Of a stretch of DNA of 64,000 nt, positions 43,480 through 52,736 are shown one piece after another. Under the pieces are notes generated by a model, which worked only from the letters and a program-made list of their open reading frames with translations, did no database searches and was not told the DNA's origin. This stretch comes from Pseudomonas sp. R28(2017) (GTDB lineage Bacteria > Pseudomonadota > Gammaproteobacteria > Pseudomonadales > Pseudomonadaceae). The stretch is from the NCBI RefSeq assembly GCF_002112505.1, contig NZ_NEHW01000018.1, positions 51,329-115,328 of the forward strand, in the 5' to 3' direction. The stretch's first letter is position 1; every line of letters starts with the position of its first letter. The position numbers and the translations under genes are program-made.

Positions 43480-44506
43480 GCAGTTGGCGGCCAGGCTGCC
43501 GGCGGGGCCCTGGCTGCAATCGGGGCGTATCGGCTTTCTGGCGCTGTACGCGGTGGCGCTGTTGGCGGCAGTGGGTTGGCTGTTTGGCAACGTGCGTCAG
43601 GTCGGGCCGGAAAACCGTGCGGTGGTCCTGCGCCTGGGGGCCGAGCAGCGCATCCAGAACGCAGGCTTGCTGCTGGCCTGGCCTGAGCCGTTCGAGCAGG
43701 TGGTGATGTTGCCTTCGCCAGCGCGGGTGACCGAACGCCGGGTCGAGCTGTTGCTGCGCTCGGAGCTTGCGCAGAAATCAGACAAGGACGGCACGCTGGC
43801 CAGCGATGCCACGGCAGGCTCTGGCTATCTGCTGACCGGCGATGCCGGGGCCGTGCAACTGGACGTGCGGGTGTTCTATACGGTGACTGACCCTTACGCC
43901 TACGCGCGCCAGGGTCCACACGTCCAGCCCGCACTGGACCGCCTGGTGGAGCGTAACGCCGTGCAGATCTGCGCCTCGCGCGACATGGACGCCATCCTGG
44001 TCGCGCGCCCGGAACTGGTCGGCGGCGACGCTCACCTGGCCGATCAGCGCGAGCGCCTGCGTGGTGACCTGCAGCAGGGCATCAATGGCAGCCTGGCGCG
44101 GTTGCGTTCGGCGGATGCCAGCCTGGGCATCGAGGTGGTGCGGGTCGACATCCAGTCGTCGTTGCCATGGTCGGCCGTCAGCGCTTTCAACGCAGTGCTC
44201 ACCGCCAGCCAGCAGGCCGAACAGGCTGTGGCCAAGGCCCGTAACGAGGCCGCTCGCCAACTGCAGCAGGCCACCCAGGCCGCCGACCGCACCGTGCAAG
44301 TGGCTGAAGCCGAGGCCAGCGAGCGGCTGTCCCGTGCCCAGGCCGCTACCGCGGCGATCGTCGGCTTGAGCCAGCAGCAGGATCCGCAGTTGCTGCTGCG
44401 CCTGTACCGCGAGCGAGTGCCGGCGATACTGGCGCGCGCCGGGTCGGTCACCACCGTCAATAAAGATGACGCCGGTCGCATGATCCTGCCGGGCCCTGCG
44501 CAATGA
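43466..44506 (+). CDS. Third SPFH-domain (HflK/HflC-like) protein
   Basis: A 346-aa protein with one membrane helix (about 23-40, IGFLALYAVALLAAVGWLF), then an SPFH domain (QVGPENRAVVLRLGAEQRI, GLLLAWPEPFEQVVML, VQLDVRVFYTVTDPYAYAR) and a coiled coil (QAEQAVAKARNEAARQLQQ). The ATG at 43466 lies 14 bp inside the preceding gene, so it is co-translated. Three SPFH proteins in a row suggest a mixed ring or cage in the inner membrane. Confidence 0.88.
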   Translation: MASTEQLAARLPAGPWLQSGRIGFLALYAVALLAAVGWLFGNVRQVGPENRAVVLRLGAEQRIQNAGLLLAWPEPFEQVVMLPSPARVTERRVELLLRSELAQKSDKDGTLASDATAGSGYLLTGDAGAVQLDVRVFYTVTDPYAYARQGPHVQPALDRLVERNAVQICASRDMDAILVARPELVGGDAHLADQRERLRGDLQQGINGSLARLRSADASLGIEVVRVDIQSSLPWSAVSAFNAVLTASQQAEQAVAKARNEAARQLQQATQAADRTVQVAEAEASERLSRAQAATAAIVGLSQQQDPQLLLRLYRERVPAILARAGSVTTVNKDDAGRMILPGPAQ

Positions 44507-44543
44507 GTAGCACGCCTTTTTCCCCTTTCTGGAGCTGCTCGCG

Positions 44544-46508
44544 ATGAGTACTCATTCTTGTCATGGTCACGGGCATCATCACCATGCCCATACCCACCTC
44601 ACCTCCGGCCTGCTGTCGCAGGCCGAACAGCGCACTGCCGCGCGGCAACTGAGCCTGGCGATGCTGGCCCTGGGCTTGCTGGGGCTGGGGCTGGCCTGGC
44701 GCTGGCTGGCGCCCACGCAAGAGGGCGTCAGCCAGCTGCTGCTGGGGGGCGCCTCGTTGCTGGTGGCCATCCCGGTGCTGCGCTCGGCCTGGTACAGCTT
44801 GCTGCATCCCAGCCTGCATGGCCTCACCGATCAGTTGATCGCTCTGGCCATGCTGGGGGCCTGGGCAACCGGCGACCTGGCCACTGCGGCACTGCTGCCG
44901 ATCATCATGATCTTCGGCCACATGCTCGAAGAACGCAGCGTGCTGGGTTCGCAAGAGGCCATTGCCGCGCTGGGGCAACTGACCCGCAGCCATGCGCGGC
45001 TGATCGATGCCGATGGCCAGGTGCGCGAGGTCGATAACGCCAGCCTCAAGCCAGGCGACCAGGTCGAGGTGCGTGCCGGTGACCGCGTGCCGGCTGACGG
45101 CCGTGTCCTGCAGGGGCAGGCCAGCCTCGATACCGCGCCCATCACCGGCGAGGCGGTACCGCTGGAGGTGGCCAGTGGCATGGATATCCATGGTGGCTCG
45201 ATCAACCTCGACGGTTTGCTGCGGGTAGAAGTTACCCGGGTGGGCGATGACTCGACCTTGGGCAAGGTCATCGCCTTGATGCAGCGCGCCGAGCAAGCCA
45301 AGCCGCCCATCACCCGGCTGCTCGAGCGCCACGCTGGGCGCTACCTGGTGCTGGTCTTGCTGATTGGCGCAGTGACCTGGTTCGTCACCCGCGATGCCCA
45401 GGCCATGCTGGCCGTGCTGGTGGCGGCCTGCCCGTGCGCGCTGGTGCTGTCGGCACCGGCGACGGCGGTGGCGGGGATTGCCGTCGCCGCCCGGCACGGC
45501 ATCCTGATTCGTGGGTCGGCGTTTCTTGAGGAGCTGGCCGACTTGTCGTCGCTGGTGATCGACAAGACCGGCACGCTGACTTACGGCGACCTGCGCCTGC
45601 GTAGCGTGGTCGACACCGCGGCGGTAATGCCCCAGGCCGCCATCATCCACCTTGCGGCCAGCCTCGGCGCAGCCAGCAGCCATCCGGTCAGCCGCGCCCT
45701 CGCGGCGCAGGTGCCGCATGAGCAACACCTGGCGCTGCTGGACATTCACGAACGCCAGGGCTTTGGCGTGGTCGCGCACACCGCCGAGGGTGAAGCGGCC
45801 CTGGGGCGCCCGGAACTGTTCCGCCAGTTGGGCATGCAGGTGCCACCAGTACCCGAGCATGACGGCCCGATTGCCGGGCTGGCGCTGAACGGGCAATTCC
45901 TCGCCTGGCTGCTGCTGGCCGACAACGTGCGTGCAGAGTCTGCCGAGGCCATGCAGCAGTTGCGCGAGCTTGGCCTGCAGCGCCAGTTGCTGCTGACCGG
46001 TGACCGCAGCCGTGTCGCCGAAGCCATTGCCGCGCAGGTCGGCATGATCCGCGTGGTGGCTGAAGCCCTGCCGGAAGACAAGATGCACCACGTCAACCAG
46101 GAGCTGCAGCTGGGTTTCCGCCCGTTGGTGGTGGGCGATGGCATCAATGATTCACTGGCCCTGAAGGCCGGTGTGGTGGGGGTGGCCATGGGGGCCAACG
46201 GTGCCGACATCGCACTGGCTGCAGCGGATATCGTGCTGATCAACGGCGACCTGCGGCGCCTGGCCACCTGCATTCGCCTCAGCCGCCAGTGCCGACGCAC
46301 ACTCCAGGTGAATGTACTGATCGGCCTGGGCTGGACCTTGGCGATTGTCGTCGCAGCCGCCTTCGGCCTGCTGGGCGCGGCGGGTGCCATGGTCGCTGCG
46401 CTGCTGCACAACCTCAGCACGCTGTTGGTACTGACCAATGCCGGGCGCCTGTTGCGCTATGACGAACGGCTTGGGCAGAGCAGCGCGGCTCCAGCGCTGC
46501 AGCCCTAG
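44544..46508 (+). CDS. hmtA: P1B-type metal-transporting ATPase, HmtA-like
   Basis: A 654-aa heavy-metal ATPase. The N-terminus has nine His in 18 residues instead of a CxxC metal-binding domain. Core motifs: TGE in APITGEAVPLE, the transport motif CPC (Cys296, Cys298), DKTGT (Asp340), the SSHPVSRAL His-Pro pair, and GDGINDSLALKAG. The operon resembles, from memory, P. aeruginosa hmtA (PA2435), an ATPase reported to import Zn and Cu and to lie beside SPFH genes under Zur. Direction of transport here is inference. Stops of this gene and mtlD overlap. Confidence 0.85.
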   Translation: MSTHSCHGHGHHHHAHTHLTSGLLSQAEQRTAARQLSLAMLALGLLGLGLAWRWLAPTQEGVSQLLLGGASLLVAIPVLRSAWYSLLHPSLHGLTDQLIALAMLGAWATGDLATAALLPIIMIFGHMLEERSVLGSQEAIAALGQLTRSHARLIDADGQVREVDNASLKPGDQVEVRAGDRVPADGRVLQGQASLDTAPITGEAVPLEVASGMDIHGGSINLDGLLRVEVTRVGDDSTLGKVIALMQRAEQAKPPITRLLERHAGRYLVLVLLIGAVTWFVTRDAQAMLAVLVAACPCALVLSAPATAVAGIAVAARHGILIRGSAFLEELADLSSLVIDKTGTLTYGDLRLRSVVDTAAVMPQAAIIHLAASLGAASSHPVSRALAAQVPHEQHLALLDIHERQGFGVVAHTAEGEAALGRPELFRQLGMQVPPVPEHDGPIAGLALNGQFLAWLLLADNVRAESAEAMQQLRELGLQRQLLLTGDRSRVAEAIAAQVGMIRVVAEALPEDKMHHVNQELQLGFRPLVVGDGINDSLALKAGVVGVAMGANGADIALAAADIVLINGDLRRLATCIRLSRQCRRTLQVNVLIGLGWTLAIVVAAAFGLLGAAGAMVAALLHNLSTLLVLTNAGRLLRYDERLGQSSAAPALQP

Positions 46509-48679
46509 CTGAGCACGGCGTCAGGGCCAGGCTCGTGCCTGGCCGATCCGCTGTTCGCTGCAGGTGCTGTGTTCCACTCGGCGCTCTCGTGGCACTGCAG
46601 GCCACGGAAGCTGGCGGCAATGCTGGCGATGATCGGCGCATCATCGATCGGGTCCAGCCCCGGATAGGGCTTGCCGTGGTAATCACCGTCATGAGTCAGC
46701 ACCGCCTCGACCTGTTTGCCGCTGGTGTCGTACAGCTGCTTCATCCATTGCGCCTCGCGGTCCTTGCTGGCACTGCAGTGCAACGCATAGTGGATGGCCA
46801 GCGCCGCACCCAAGGCCAAGGCCGGCGTGTCGATGCCATGCTTGCGGGCCAGGTCGATGCTGCTGAGGATGCGCTCGTTGCGCTGCAGCTTGCGCATCGG
46901 GTCGCGCCCCACGCGGGCACACGGGTCCTTGAACGAGCTTCTGCAACGGTCGAGAAACGCATTGGCAAACCGCTCGACCACCTCGGCCATCTGCGGGTAC
47001 TCGGCCACCAGTGCGGGCGCCACTTCCTCGTGGATCAGGCGCTCGGCCAGCGCGCTCACACGGGCGTCGCCCATGCCCTGGCCGACCCAGGTGTAGCCCA
47101 GCAGGCTGGCGTACCAGGAGATGATGGCATGCGGGCCATTCCACAAGCGGTTCTTGATGATCTGGATCTGGGTGATGTCGGTGACGGTTTTCACCTGCCG
47201 CAGCCGCTCCAGCAGATCGCCGCCGCGCTCGACATACAGCGGCATGTCGGGCTCGCTGTTGAACAGCACCAGATGCAGCTGGCTCAGGGCATGGCTGGAC
47301 TGGGCGAAGGGCCTGAAGCGGCTGATCAACCGCTGGTATTCAGCGGTCGGCGCTGCGGGTGCCGGTTCATCCTCAAGGCTGTTCGCAAACATCTGCGACT
47401 TGATGCGCAATTGCCGCACCAGCGCGTCATTGCTGATCTTGGAAACGATGCGGCTGACCACCGTTTCGGCGAAATGGGTCTTTTCCAGCACCTGCTTGCA
47501 GATATCCGGTGCGCACAGCAACGCCAGCTGCGCCTGCACCTGGCGGCGGACAAACGCAGCGCCGCCTATCTTGTTCAGCACGATCAGCAGGGTCAGCTCG
47601 CGACCGCGGCGCTCGAACCGTTGCAGCAAACCCTTGGCAATCACCTTGGCCTGCTGCGCGATCGCCTGCTCGGGCAGGCTCAGGCCGATGATTTCGGCGG
47701 CGTTGTACATGTCGATCACCGCGTGCTCATCGTCCATGTCGATCATGCGCACATTTTCAAGGGTCTGGTCGAACGCGCTGGCACCGTAGCGCACGCTGTA
47801 GCTGCCGAACGCGGCAACGGTCTCTCTGAGCATGCGCGAGCGGGTTGCGGCGATGATTTCGCATGGCCGGGTGTAGCCATCCCAATGGGCGAACACCTGG
47901 GTCAGGTAACCACCGCCGATGGCGCCGAAACCATGAATGCCGACACGGAACTGGTTGAGCGAGGCCGGGAAGGGCTCGGCGAGGTCCGGCATGCCCAGGT
48001 CAGGCACACACTCGCTCAGGTCGGCGAGAAACTCATGCATGCTGCCGTAGGCCTTGAGCGCGCCGGCCTTGACCTCGGGGGCGGGCGGCTTGATGTCTTC
48101 GATCAGAATGGCCTGGCCCTCGGCGCGGATGGCCGACAGCAGGCCGTTTTCCGAGTCTTCGACCATGAGGCACTGGCCTGGGTCGCAATTGAGGGCGCGA
48201 GCCGCCCGCAGGAATATTTCCGGGTGCGGCTTGCCTTGGCTGACTTCATCGCCGCAGACGGTGATGTCGAAATACTTGAGCACGTTGGCGTTGATCAAGT
48301 ATTCCTCGGCGATTGCGCGGCGGCTGGAGGTGGCCACCGCCAGGGTCAGGCCGGACTTGCGCAGGCGCTCCAGCACTTCCAGCAAGCCTGGCTTGATCGG
48401 CACGCCGTGATTGCGCACGTGCTCCAGCTCAAGCTCATCGGCGCGCTGACGGATCTGCGCGTAAGGGAAGTCTTCGCCGTTGTGGGCCTTGGCGAGGGCT
48501 TCGGCCTTTTTCGCACTCAGGCCCAGCGAACCGATCAGCGTCTGTTCGCTCATGGCTTTGCCGAAGATTTCCAGTGAGGCCTGCTTCAATGTCTTGAAAC
48601 GCAAGCGCTCGGTGTCGAACATCGTGCCATCCATATCGAAGATGGCGCTGAGAATGGTGTTGCCCTGAAACAAGATCAT
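46505..48679 (-). CDS. mtlD: Bifunctional mannitol-1-phosphate phosphatase/dehydrogenase
   Basis: A 724-aa fusion. Residues 1-225 are a HAD phosphatase (nucleophile region FDMDGTMFDTERL with Asp15/Asp17, ATSSRRA, GKPHPEIFLRAA, MVEDSENGL). Residues about 250-700 are a mannitol-1-phosphate dehydrogenase (GIHGFGAIGGGYLTQV, NKIGG, NRLWNGPHAIISWYASLLGY). This architecture matches the Acinetobacter baylyi MtlD enzyme that makes mannitol from fructose-6-phosphate as an osmoprotectant. ATG 48679 has AAGGGG upstream. Monocistronic; an osmotic promoter would lie in 48680-49178. Confidence 0.9.
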   Translation of the reverse strand: MILFQGNTILSAIFDMDGTMFDTERLRFKTLKQASLEIFGKAMSEQTLIGSLGLSAKKAEALAKAHNGEDFPYAQIRQRADELELEHVRNHGVPIKPGLLEVLERLRKSGLTLAVATSSRRAIAEEYLINANVLKYFDITVCGDEVSQGKPHPEIFLRAARALNCDPGQCLMVEDSENGLLSAIRAEGQAILIEDIKPPAPEVKAGALKAYGSMHEFLADLSECVPDLGMPDLAEPFPASLNQFRVGIHGFGAIGGGYLTQVFAHWDGYTRPCEIIAATRSRMLRETVAAFGSYSVRYGASAFDQTLENVRMIDMDDEHAVIDMYNAAEIIGLSLPEQAIAQQAKVIAKGLLQRFERRGRELTLLIVLNKIGGAAFVRRQVQAQLALLCAPDICKQVLEKTHFAETVVSRIVSKISNDALVRQLRIKSQMFANSLEDEPAPAAPTAEYQRLISRFRPFAQSSHALSQLHLVLFNSEPDMPLYVERGGDLLERLRQVKTVTDITQIQIIKNRLWNGPHAIISWYASLLGYTWVGQGMGDARVSALAERLIHEEVAPALVAEYPQMAEVVERFANAFLDRCRSSFKDPCARVGRDPMRKLQRNERILSSIDLARKHGIDTPALALGAALAIHYALHCSASKDREAQWMKQLYDTSGKQVEAVLTHDGDYHGKPYPGLDPIDDAPIIASIAASFRGLQCHESAEWNTAPAANSGSARHEPGPDAVLS

Positions 48680-49178
48680 GTGGGTGTTGCCCCTTTTTCT
48701 GGCGTGAAACACTTCGCCTTCAGCGGCTGAATGGCGAGCTGATGCGCGTCGACTGCAGCGTGGGCAGTCAGGTAGGGGGCATGCGATCTACAGGAGCGCG
48801 CTCGGCTTTGACCCAGAGGTAGGGCGGTACGGCGCGGGGCGTGCAGAGAAGGGCGAGGAATTTGAAGGCAAGGCGGGCGACTTTGGATTCACGCCCACTG
48901 GCTGCAGCTTGGCTGGCAGACAATGGGCGCACATAGCGATGGATACGTGTGATTCCGAGCATGAGGTGCTGTTCTTCCTTTTCTGGTGACTGACGTTCCT
49001 TTTTACCCTTGCACGTATGCGCAAGCCGATGCAAGGCGCAAGCAACATCCGTTCGGTTACCGAACACAACCCGGCCTCGCGTACTCAAGCCTGCCACGGC
49101 AACTCCGATAGCTGCTCACCCACCGTCGAAACCTCGACCAGAAGTGGCGCCAACAACGACCAGAGGAGTACTGCCCGC
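48680..49178. other. Gene-free gap between mtlD and a chemoreceptor
   Basis: This 499-bp region carries the divergent promoters of mtlD and the chemoreceptor gene. An open minus-strand frame (to 48768) is Arg/Ala/Pro-rich and shows no fold or domain; its 65-codon core starting MLGITRIHRYVRPLSA may be part of a dispersed pseudomonad intergenic sequence. I do not call a gene. Confidence 0.6.
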
Positions 49179-50804
49179 ATGTTTGCCGACCTGAAGATCC
49201 GTACCGGAATGTTCTGGGTGCTGTTGTTGTTCAGCCTGACCTTGTTGTTTTCCACCGTCAGTGCCTGGCGGGCAGCGCTGGGCAGCGACGAGCAGATCAC
49301 CGAATTGGACCAGACCGCACACCAGTCGGACCGGCTGAACAATGCCCTGCTGATGGCGATCCGCTCCAGCGCCAACGTGTCTTCGGGTTTCATCGAGCAA
49401 CTGGGCGGCCACGACGACAGCGCGAGCAAACGCATGGCGCTCTCGGTCGAGTTGAACGACAAGAGCCAGAAGCTGATCGATGAATTTGTCGAGAACGTGC
49501 AGGAGCCTGGGTTGCACGCAGTGGCCAACGCGTTGCAAGCCACCTTCGCCGAGTACGCCAAGGCGGTGGCGGGGCAACGTGAAGCCACGCGCCAACGCTC
49601 GCTGGACCAGTACTTCAAGGTCAACACCGACGCCGGCAACGCCATGGGCCAGTTGCAGGCGCTGCGCCAGCAACTGGTCGCCGCCTTGAGCGAGCGTGGC
49701 CAGCAGATCATGCTGGAATCCGACCGCCGCCTGGAGCGGGCAAAACTGCTGAGCCTGGCACTGCTGGCGGTGACACTGCTGCTTGCCGGCCTGTGCTGGG
49801 CGTTCATTGCACAGCGTGTCCTGCACCCGCTGCGCGAGGCTGGCCGGCACTTCCAGCGGATTGCCGGTGGCGACCTGAGCGTGCCGGTCGACGGGCACCG
49901 GCGCAACGAGATCGGCCAGCTGTTCCACGAACTGGCGCGCATGCAGCAGAGCCAGCGCGATACCTTGGGCAAGATCAGTGGCTGCACCCGGCAACTGGCC
50001 GACGCAGCGAGCGCACTGAACGCAGTCACCGAAGAAAGCGCCAGCAACTTGCGCCAGCAGGGCCAGGAACTGGAGCAGGCCGCTACCGCCGTCACCGAGA
50101 TGACCACGGCGGTGGAGGAGGTGGCACGCAATGCCGTCACCACCTCCCAGGCCACCCATGAGTCCAATCAGCTGGCGGAGAAAAGCCGCCGGCAAGTCAG
50201 CGAAAACATCGATGGCACCCAGGCCATGACCCGCGAGATCCAGACCAGCGGCGCCCATCTGGAACAGCTGGTCGGCCAGGTGCGGGATATCGGCAAGGTG
50301 CTGGAGGTGATCCGTTCGGTGTCCGAGCAGACCAACCTGCTGGCGCTCAACGCTGCCATCGAGGCGGCGCGTGCCGGGGATGCCGGGCGCGGCTTTGCCG
50401 TGGTGGCCGATGAAGTGCGCACGCTCGCGTACCGCACCCAGGCCTCGACCCAGGAAATCGAACAGATGATCGGCCGCGTGCAACAAGGCACTGAAGCGGC
50501 GGTTGCCTCGATGCAGGCCAGCACCAGCCGCGCCCAGTCGACCCTCGACGTCACCCTGGCCTCGGGCCAGGTGCTGGAAGGCATCTACAGCGCCATCGGC
50601 GAGATCAACGAGCGCAACCTGGTGATCGCCAGCGCAGCAGAAGAACAGGCGCAGGTGGCGCGCGAGGTGGACCGCAACCTGCTGAACATCCGGGAGCTGT
50701 CGAGCTATTCGGCGGCGGGGGCGCAGCAGACCAGCGAGGCCAGCCAGGCGTTGTCCGGGCTGGTCGGGGAGATGACGGCGCTGGTGGGGCGGTTCAGGGT
50801 CTGA
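49179..50804 (+). CDS. Methyl-accepting chemotaxis protein, four-helix-bundle sensor
   Basis: A 541-aa chemoreceptor of standard topology. TM1 is at about residues 9-28 (MFWVLLLFSLTLLFSTVSAW), with a 4HB periplasmic domain of about 160 residues. TM2 is at about 190-210 (LLSLALLAVTLLLAGLCWAF), then HAMP (LHPLREAGRHFQRIAGGDLSVP) and the signalling hairpin QTNLLALNAAIEAARAGDAG. ATG 49179 has GAGGAG ten bases upstream. Resembles Tar/McpS-like organic-acid or amine receptors, but the ligand is not readable. Confidence 0.92.
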   Translation: MFADLKIRTGMFWVLLLFSLTLLFSTVSAWRAALGSDEQITELDQTAHQSDRLNNALLMAIRSSANVSSGFIEQLGGHDDSASKRMALSVELNDKSQKLIDEFVENVQEPGLHAVANALQATFAEYAKAVAGQREATRQRSLDQYFKVNTDAGNAMGQLQALRQQLVAALSERGQQIMLESDRRLERAKLLSLALLAVTLLLAGLCWAFIAQRVLHPLREAGRHFQRIAGGDLSVPVDGHRRNEIGQLFHELARMQQSQRDTLGKISGCTRQLADAASALNAVTEESASNLRQQGQELEQAATAVTEMTTAVEEVARNAVTTSQATHESNQLAEKSRRQVSENIDGTQAMTREIQTSGAHLEQLVGQVRDIGKVLEVIRSVSEQTNLLALNAAIEAARAGDAGRGFAVVADEVRTLAYRTQASTQEIEQMIGRVQQGTEAAVASMQASTSRAQSTLDVTLASGQVLEGIYSAIGEINERNLVIASAAEEQAQVAREVDRNLLNIRELSSYSAAGAQQTSEASQALSGLVGEMTALVGRFRV

Positions 50805-50807
50805 GGC

Positions 50808-51104
50808 TCAGCTTTCCTTGCCCAGCACGTAACGGTCGAACTGCTCGATGTACTCGTCGACGTTGTCTTCGAGCATCATCCGGTACTGTTCGCTGAAGTA
50901 CTTCAGGATGTCCTCGCGGGCGGCGGCCATTTCGGCGCCTGACTTGAAGTTGCGGGCGCTGAGCCAGGCACTGAAGCGGCTGGCGGCGAAGGTCATCGAG
51001 GCGCTGACCTTGCCGATGTCGGCGAGTGTGTCGAGCTGCTGGTTGGCCAGGTCGATGTGCGCATCGGCGCGGTCGTAGAATGCCTGGTCAGTGGCTTGGG
51101 TCAT
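50808..51104 (-). CDS. DUF3144 family protein
   Basis: A 98-aa helical cytoplasmic protein: QAFYDRADAHIDLANQQLDT, SASMTFAASRFSAWLSA, and LKYFSEQYRMMLEDNVDEYIEQFDRY match DUF3144. Function unknown. It converges on the chemoreceptor gene with 3 bp between the stops. Confidence 0.88.
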   Translation of the reverse strand: MTQATDQAFYDRADAHIDLANQQLDTLADIGKVSASMTFAASRFSAWLSARNFKSGAEMAAAREDILKYFSEQYRMMLEDNVDEYIEQFDRYVLGKES

Positions 51105-51189
51105 GGCGGGGTACCTGTGTGGGCCTGTGGTGCGGGGCGCAAAGCATGCCACAGTGGGTGCCTCGCCGGCAGCCATTACCGGCGGTGAC

Positions 51190-52041
51190 TTACCTGGCCA
51201 CGGAACGGCGCCGTTTCTTGCGGTACATGTCGTCGTCGGCGCAGTTGAGCAGGGTGTCGATGTCTGCGCCGTCGGCCGGGTAGCAGGCCACGCCGATGCT
51301 GCAGGACGGCATGGGCAGGGCACGCTGCGCGCTGGCCAGCGGCACGGCCATGGCGGTGAGGATCTGCGCCATCTTTTCGGCAACGGCGCCCGCCGAGTTC
51401 AAGCCGGTCAACAGCACGGTGAACTCGTCGCCGCCCATGCGCGCCACCGTGTCCTGCTGGCCGACACAGTCCTCCAGGCGCCGTGCGACTGCGCACAGCA
51501 CCTGGTCGCCGATGGCATGCCCGTGCACATCGTTGATGCCCTTGAAGTCATTGATGTCGAGGAACAGCAGCGCAAACGGGCGCTCCTGGCGCAGGGCGCT
51601 GGCCAGCCGCTCGTTGAACAGCGAGCGGTTGCACAGCCGGGTCAGCGGGTCGTGGTGGGCGATAAAGCGCAACTCCAGCTCGGCCTGGGTGAGCGCCGTG
51701 ACATTACGCGCCACGCCGATGCGCGCGCCGACCTCTTCGGACCAGTAGGCCGACCAGAGGATGTGCACCACGCCGCCGTCCTTGCGCAGGTAGCGGTTGC
51801 GGAAATCGCAGTGCGACTGGCCGTTCATCACCCGGATGATCGAGGCCCGCGTGGCTTCCAGGTCTTCAGGGTGCATGTAGTGGGTGATCGGGGTGCCGAT
51901 CAGCTCGTCGGCGCGATAACCGAGCAACGCCTCGCAGGCATTGCTGACGAACACGATGGTGTTGTCCCGGTCGACCACGAACACGGTGTCCAGCATCAGC
52001 TGGATCAGCTTGGGGTAGAGTGCTTGCAGGTCAACGGGCAT
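51190..52041 (-). CDS. PAS-GGDEF diguanylate cyclase
   Basis: A 283-aa soluble protein. The PAS domain covers about residues 10-115 (MLDTVFVVDRDNTIVFVSNACEALLG, ITHYMHPEDLEA, RYLRKDGGVVHILWS). The GGDEF domain covers 120-280 with LFLDINDFKGINDVHGHAIGD and an intact MGGDEF active site. The allosteric inhibitory RxxD is absent: the position reads GQQD. It should make cyclic di-GMP. The start is uncertain: ATG 52041 was taken, because the longer frame (to 52146) overlaps the promoter of the divergent isochorismatase gene. No signal peptide. Confidence 0.9.
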   Translation of the reverse strand: MPVDLQALYPKLIQLMLDTVFVVDRDNTIVFVSNACEALLGYRADELIGTPITHYMHPEDLEATRASIIRVMNGQSHCDFRNRYLRKDGGVVHILWSAYWSEEVGARIGVARNVTALTQAELELRFIAHHDPLTRLCNRSLFNERLASALRQERPFALLFLDINDFKGINDVHGHAIGDQVLCAVARRLEDCVGQQDTVARMGGDEFTVLLTGLNSAGAVAEKMAQILTAMAVPLASAQRALPMPSCSIGVACYPADGADIDTLLNCADDDMYRKKRRRSVAR

Positions 52042-52159
52042 AGGGGCGTCCGGTGCATCGGGCTCGGCGTGGCCAGCATACACAGTGCCGGGCAGGTTCC
52101 ACCAGCGGCCGTTGAAGCGGATATACTCCGCGGCCGTTTTGCGCATTCAGGAGTCGTTC

Positions 52160-52648
52160 ATGCAGCAGGTTCTGCTCATCGTTGATGTCCAGTCCACCTT
52201 CAGCCCCCCCGAGTGGCTGGTGGACGGCATTCGTCTGTTGTCAGCGAAAATTCCGTCGATCGCCTCGGTCGAATTGCACGATGAGCAAGTGACACCGTTC
52301 CAGCGCCAGCTCGGTTGGCATCCGGCCGCCGAAGACGAGTGCCTGGTCGAAGTGGACCAGGTGTTCATCAAGCATGGCTATGGCCAGACCGCCGAGACCC
52401 TCGCCCATATCAGGCAGCTGGGCGTGGAGCGCGTGCTGGTGTGCGGCATGCAGACCGAAACCTGCGTGCTGGCGGCGGGCTTTGCGCTGTTCGATGCCGG
52501 GCTCTGCCCGACGCTGGTGACCGACCTTACCGTCGGTTCATCGCTGGACCGCTCCGGCAAGTTGGGCATAGACCTCTGGAAGCATCACTTCGGCAACGTG
52601 ACCACCCGCGCCGAGGTGATGGCCGAGATCGCGCAGTCGGGCCACTGA
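52160..52648 (+). CDS. Isochorismatase-family hydrolase
   Basis: A 162-aa cysteine hydrolase of the isochorismatase-like superfamily (YcaC group). The catalytic triad is visible: Asp9 in LLIVDVQSTF, Lys71 in FIKHGYGQ and Cys102 in GMQTETCVLAAG. The substrate is unknown; nicotinamidase-like activity is not excluded. ATG 52160 follows CAGGAG. Divergent from the GGDEF gene. Confidence 0.9.
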   Translation: MQQVLLIVDVQSTFSPPEWLVDGIRLLSAKIPSIASVELHDEQVTPFQRQLGWHPAAEDECLVEVDQVFIKHGYGQTAETLAHIRQLGVERVLVCGMQTETCVLAAGFALFDAGLCPTLVTDLTVGSSLDRSGKLGIDLWKHHFGNVTTRAEVMAEIAQSGH

Positions 52649-52736
52649 GAAAACCGCGAAAAGCCGGCGCGCATCGTTTAGCATGGGGGCGCCGATGCAC
52701 CTGGCCTCCCTCCTTATCGAAACGCGCTAGCTCCCC

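Noticed and set aside
46535..48577. 680-codon plus-strand frame opposite mtlD
   Set aside because: Composition (Gly/Ala/His/Val) is that of an antisense shadow. The fused enzyme on the minus strand has clear motifs.
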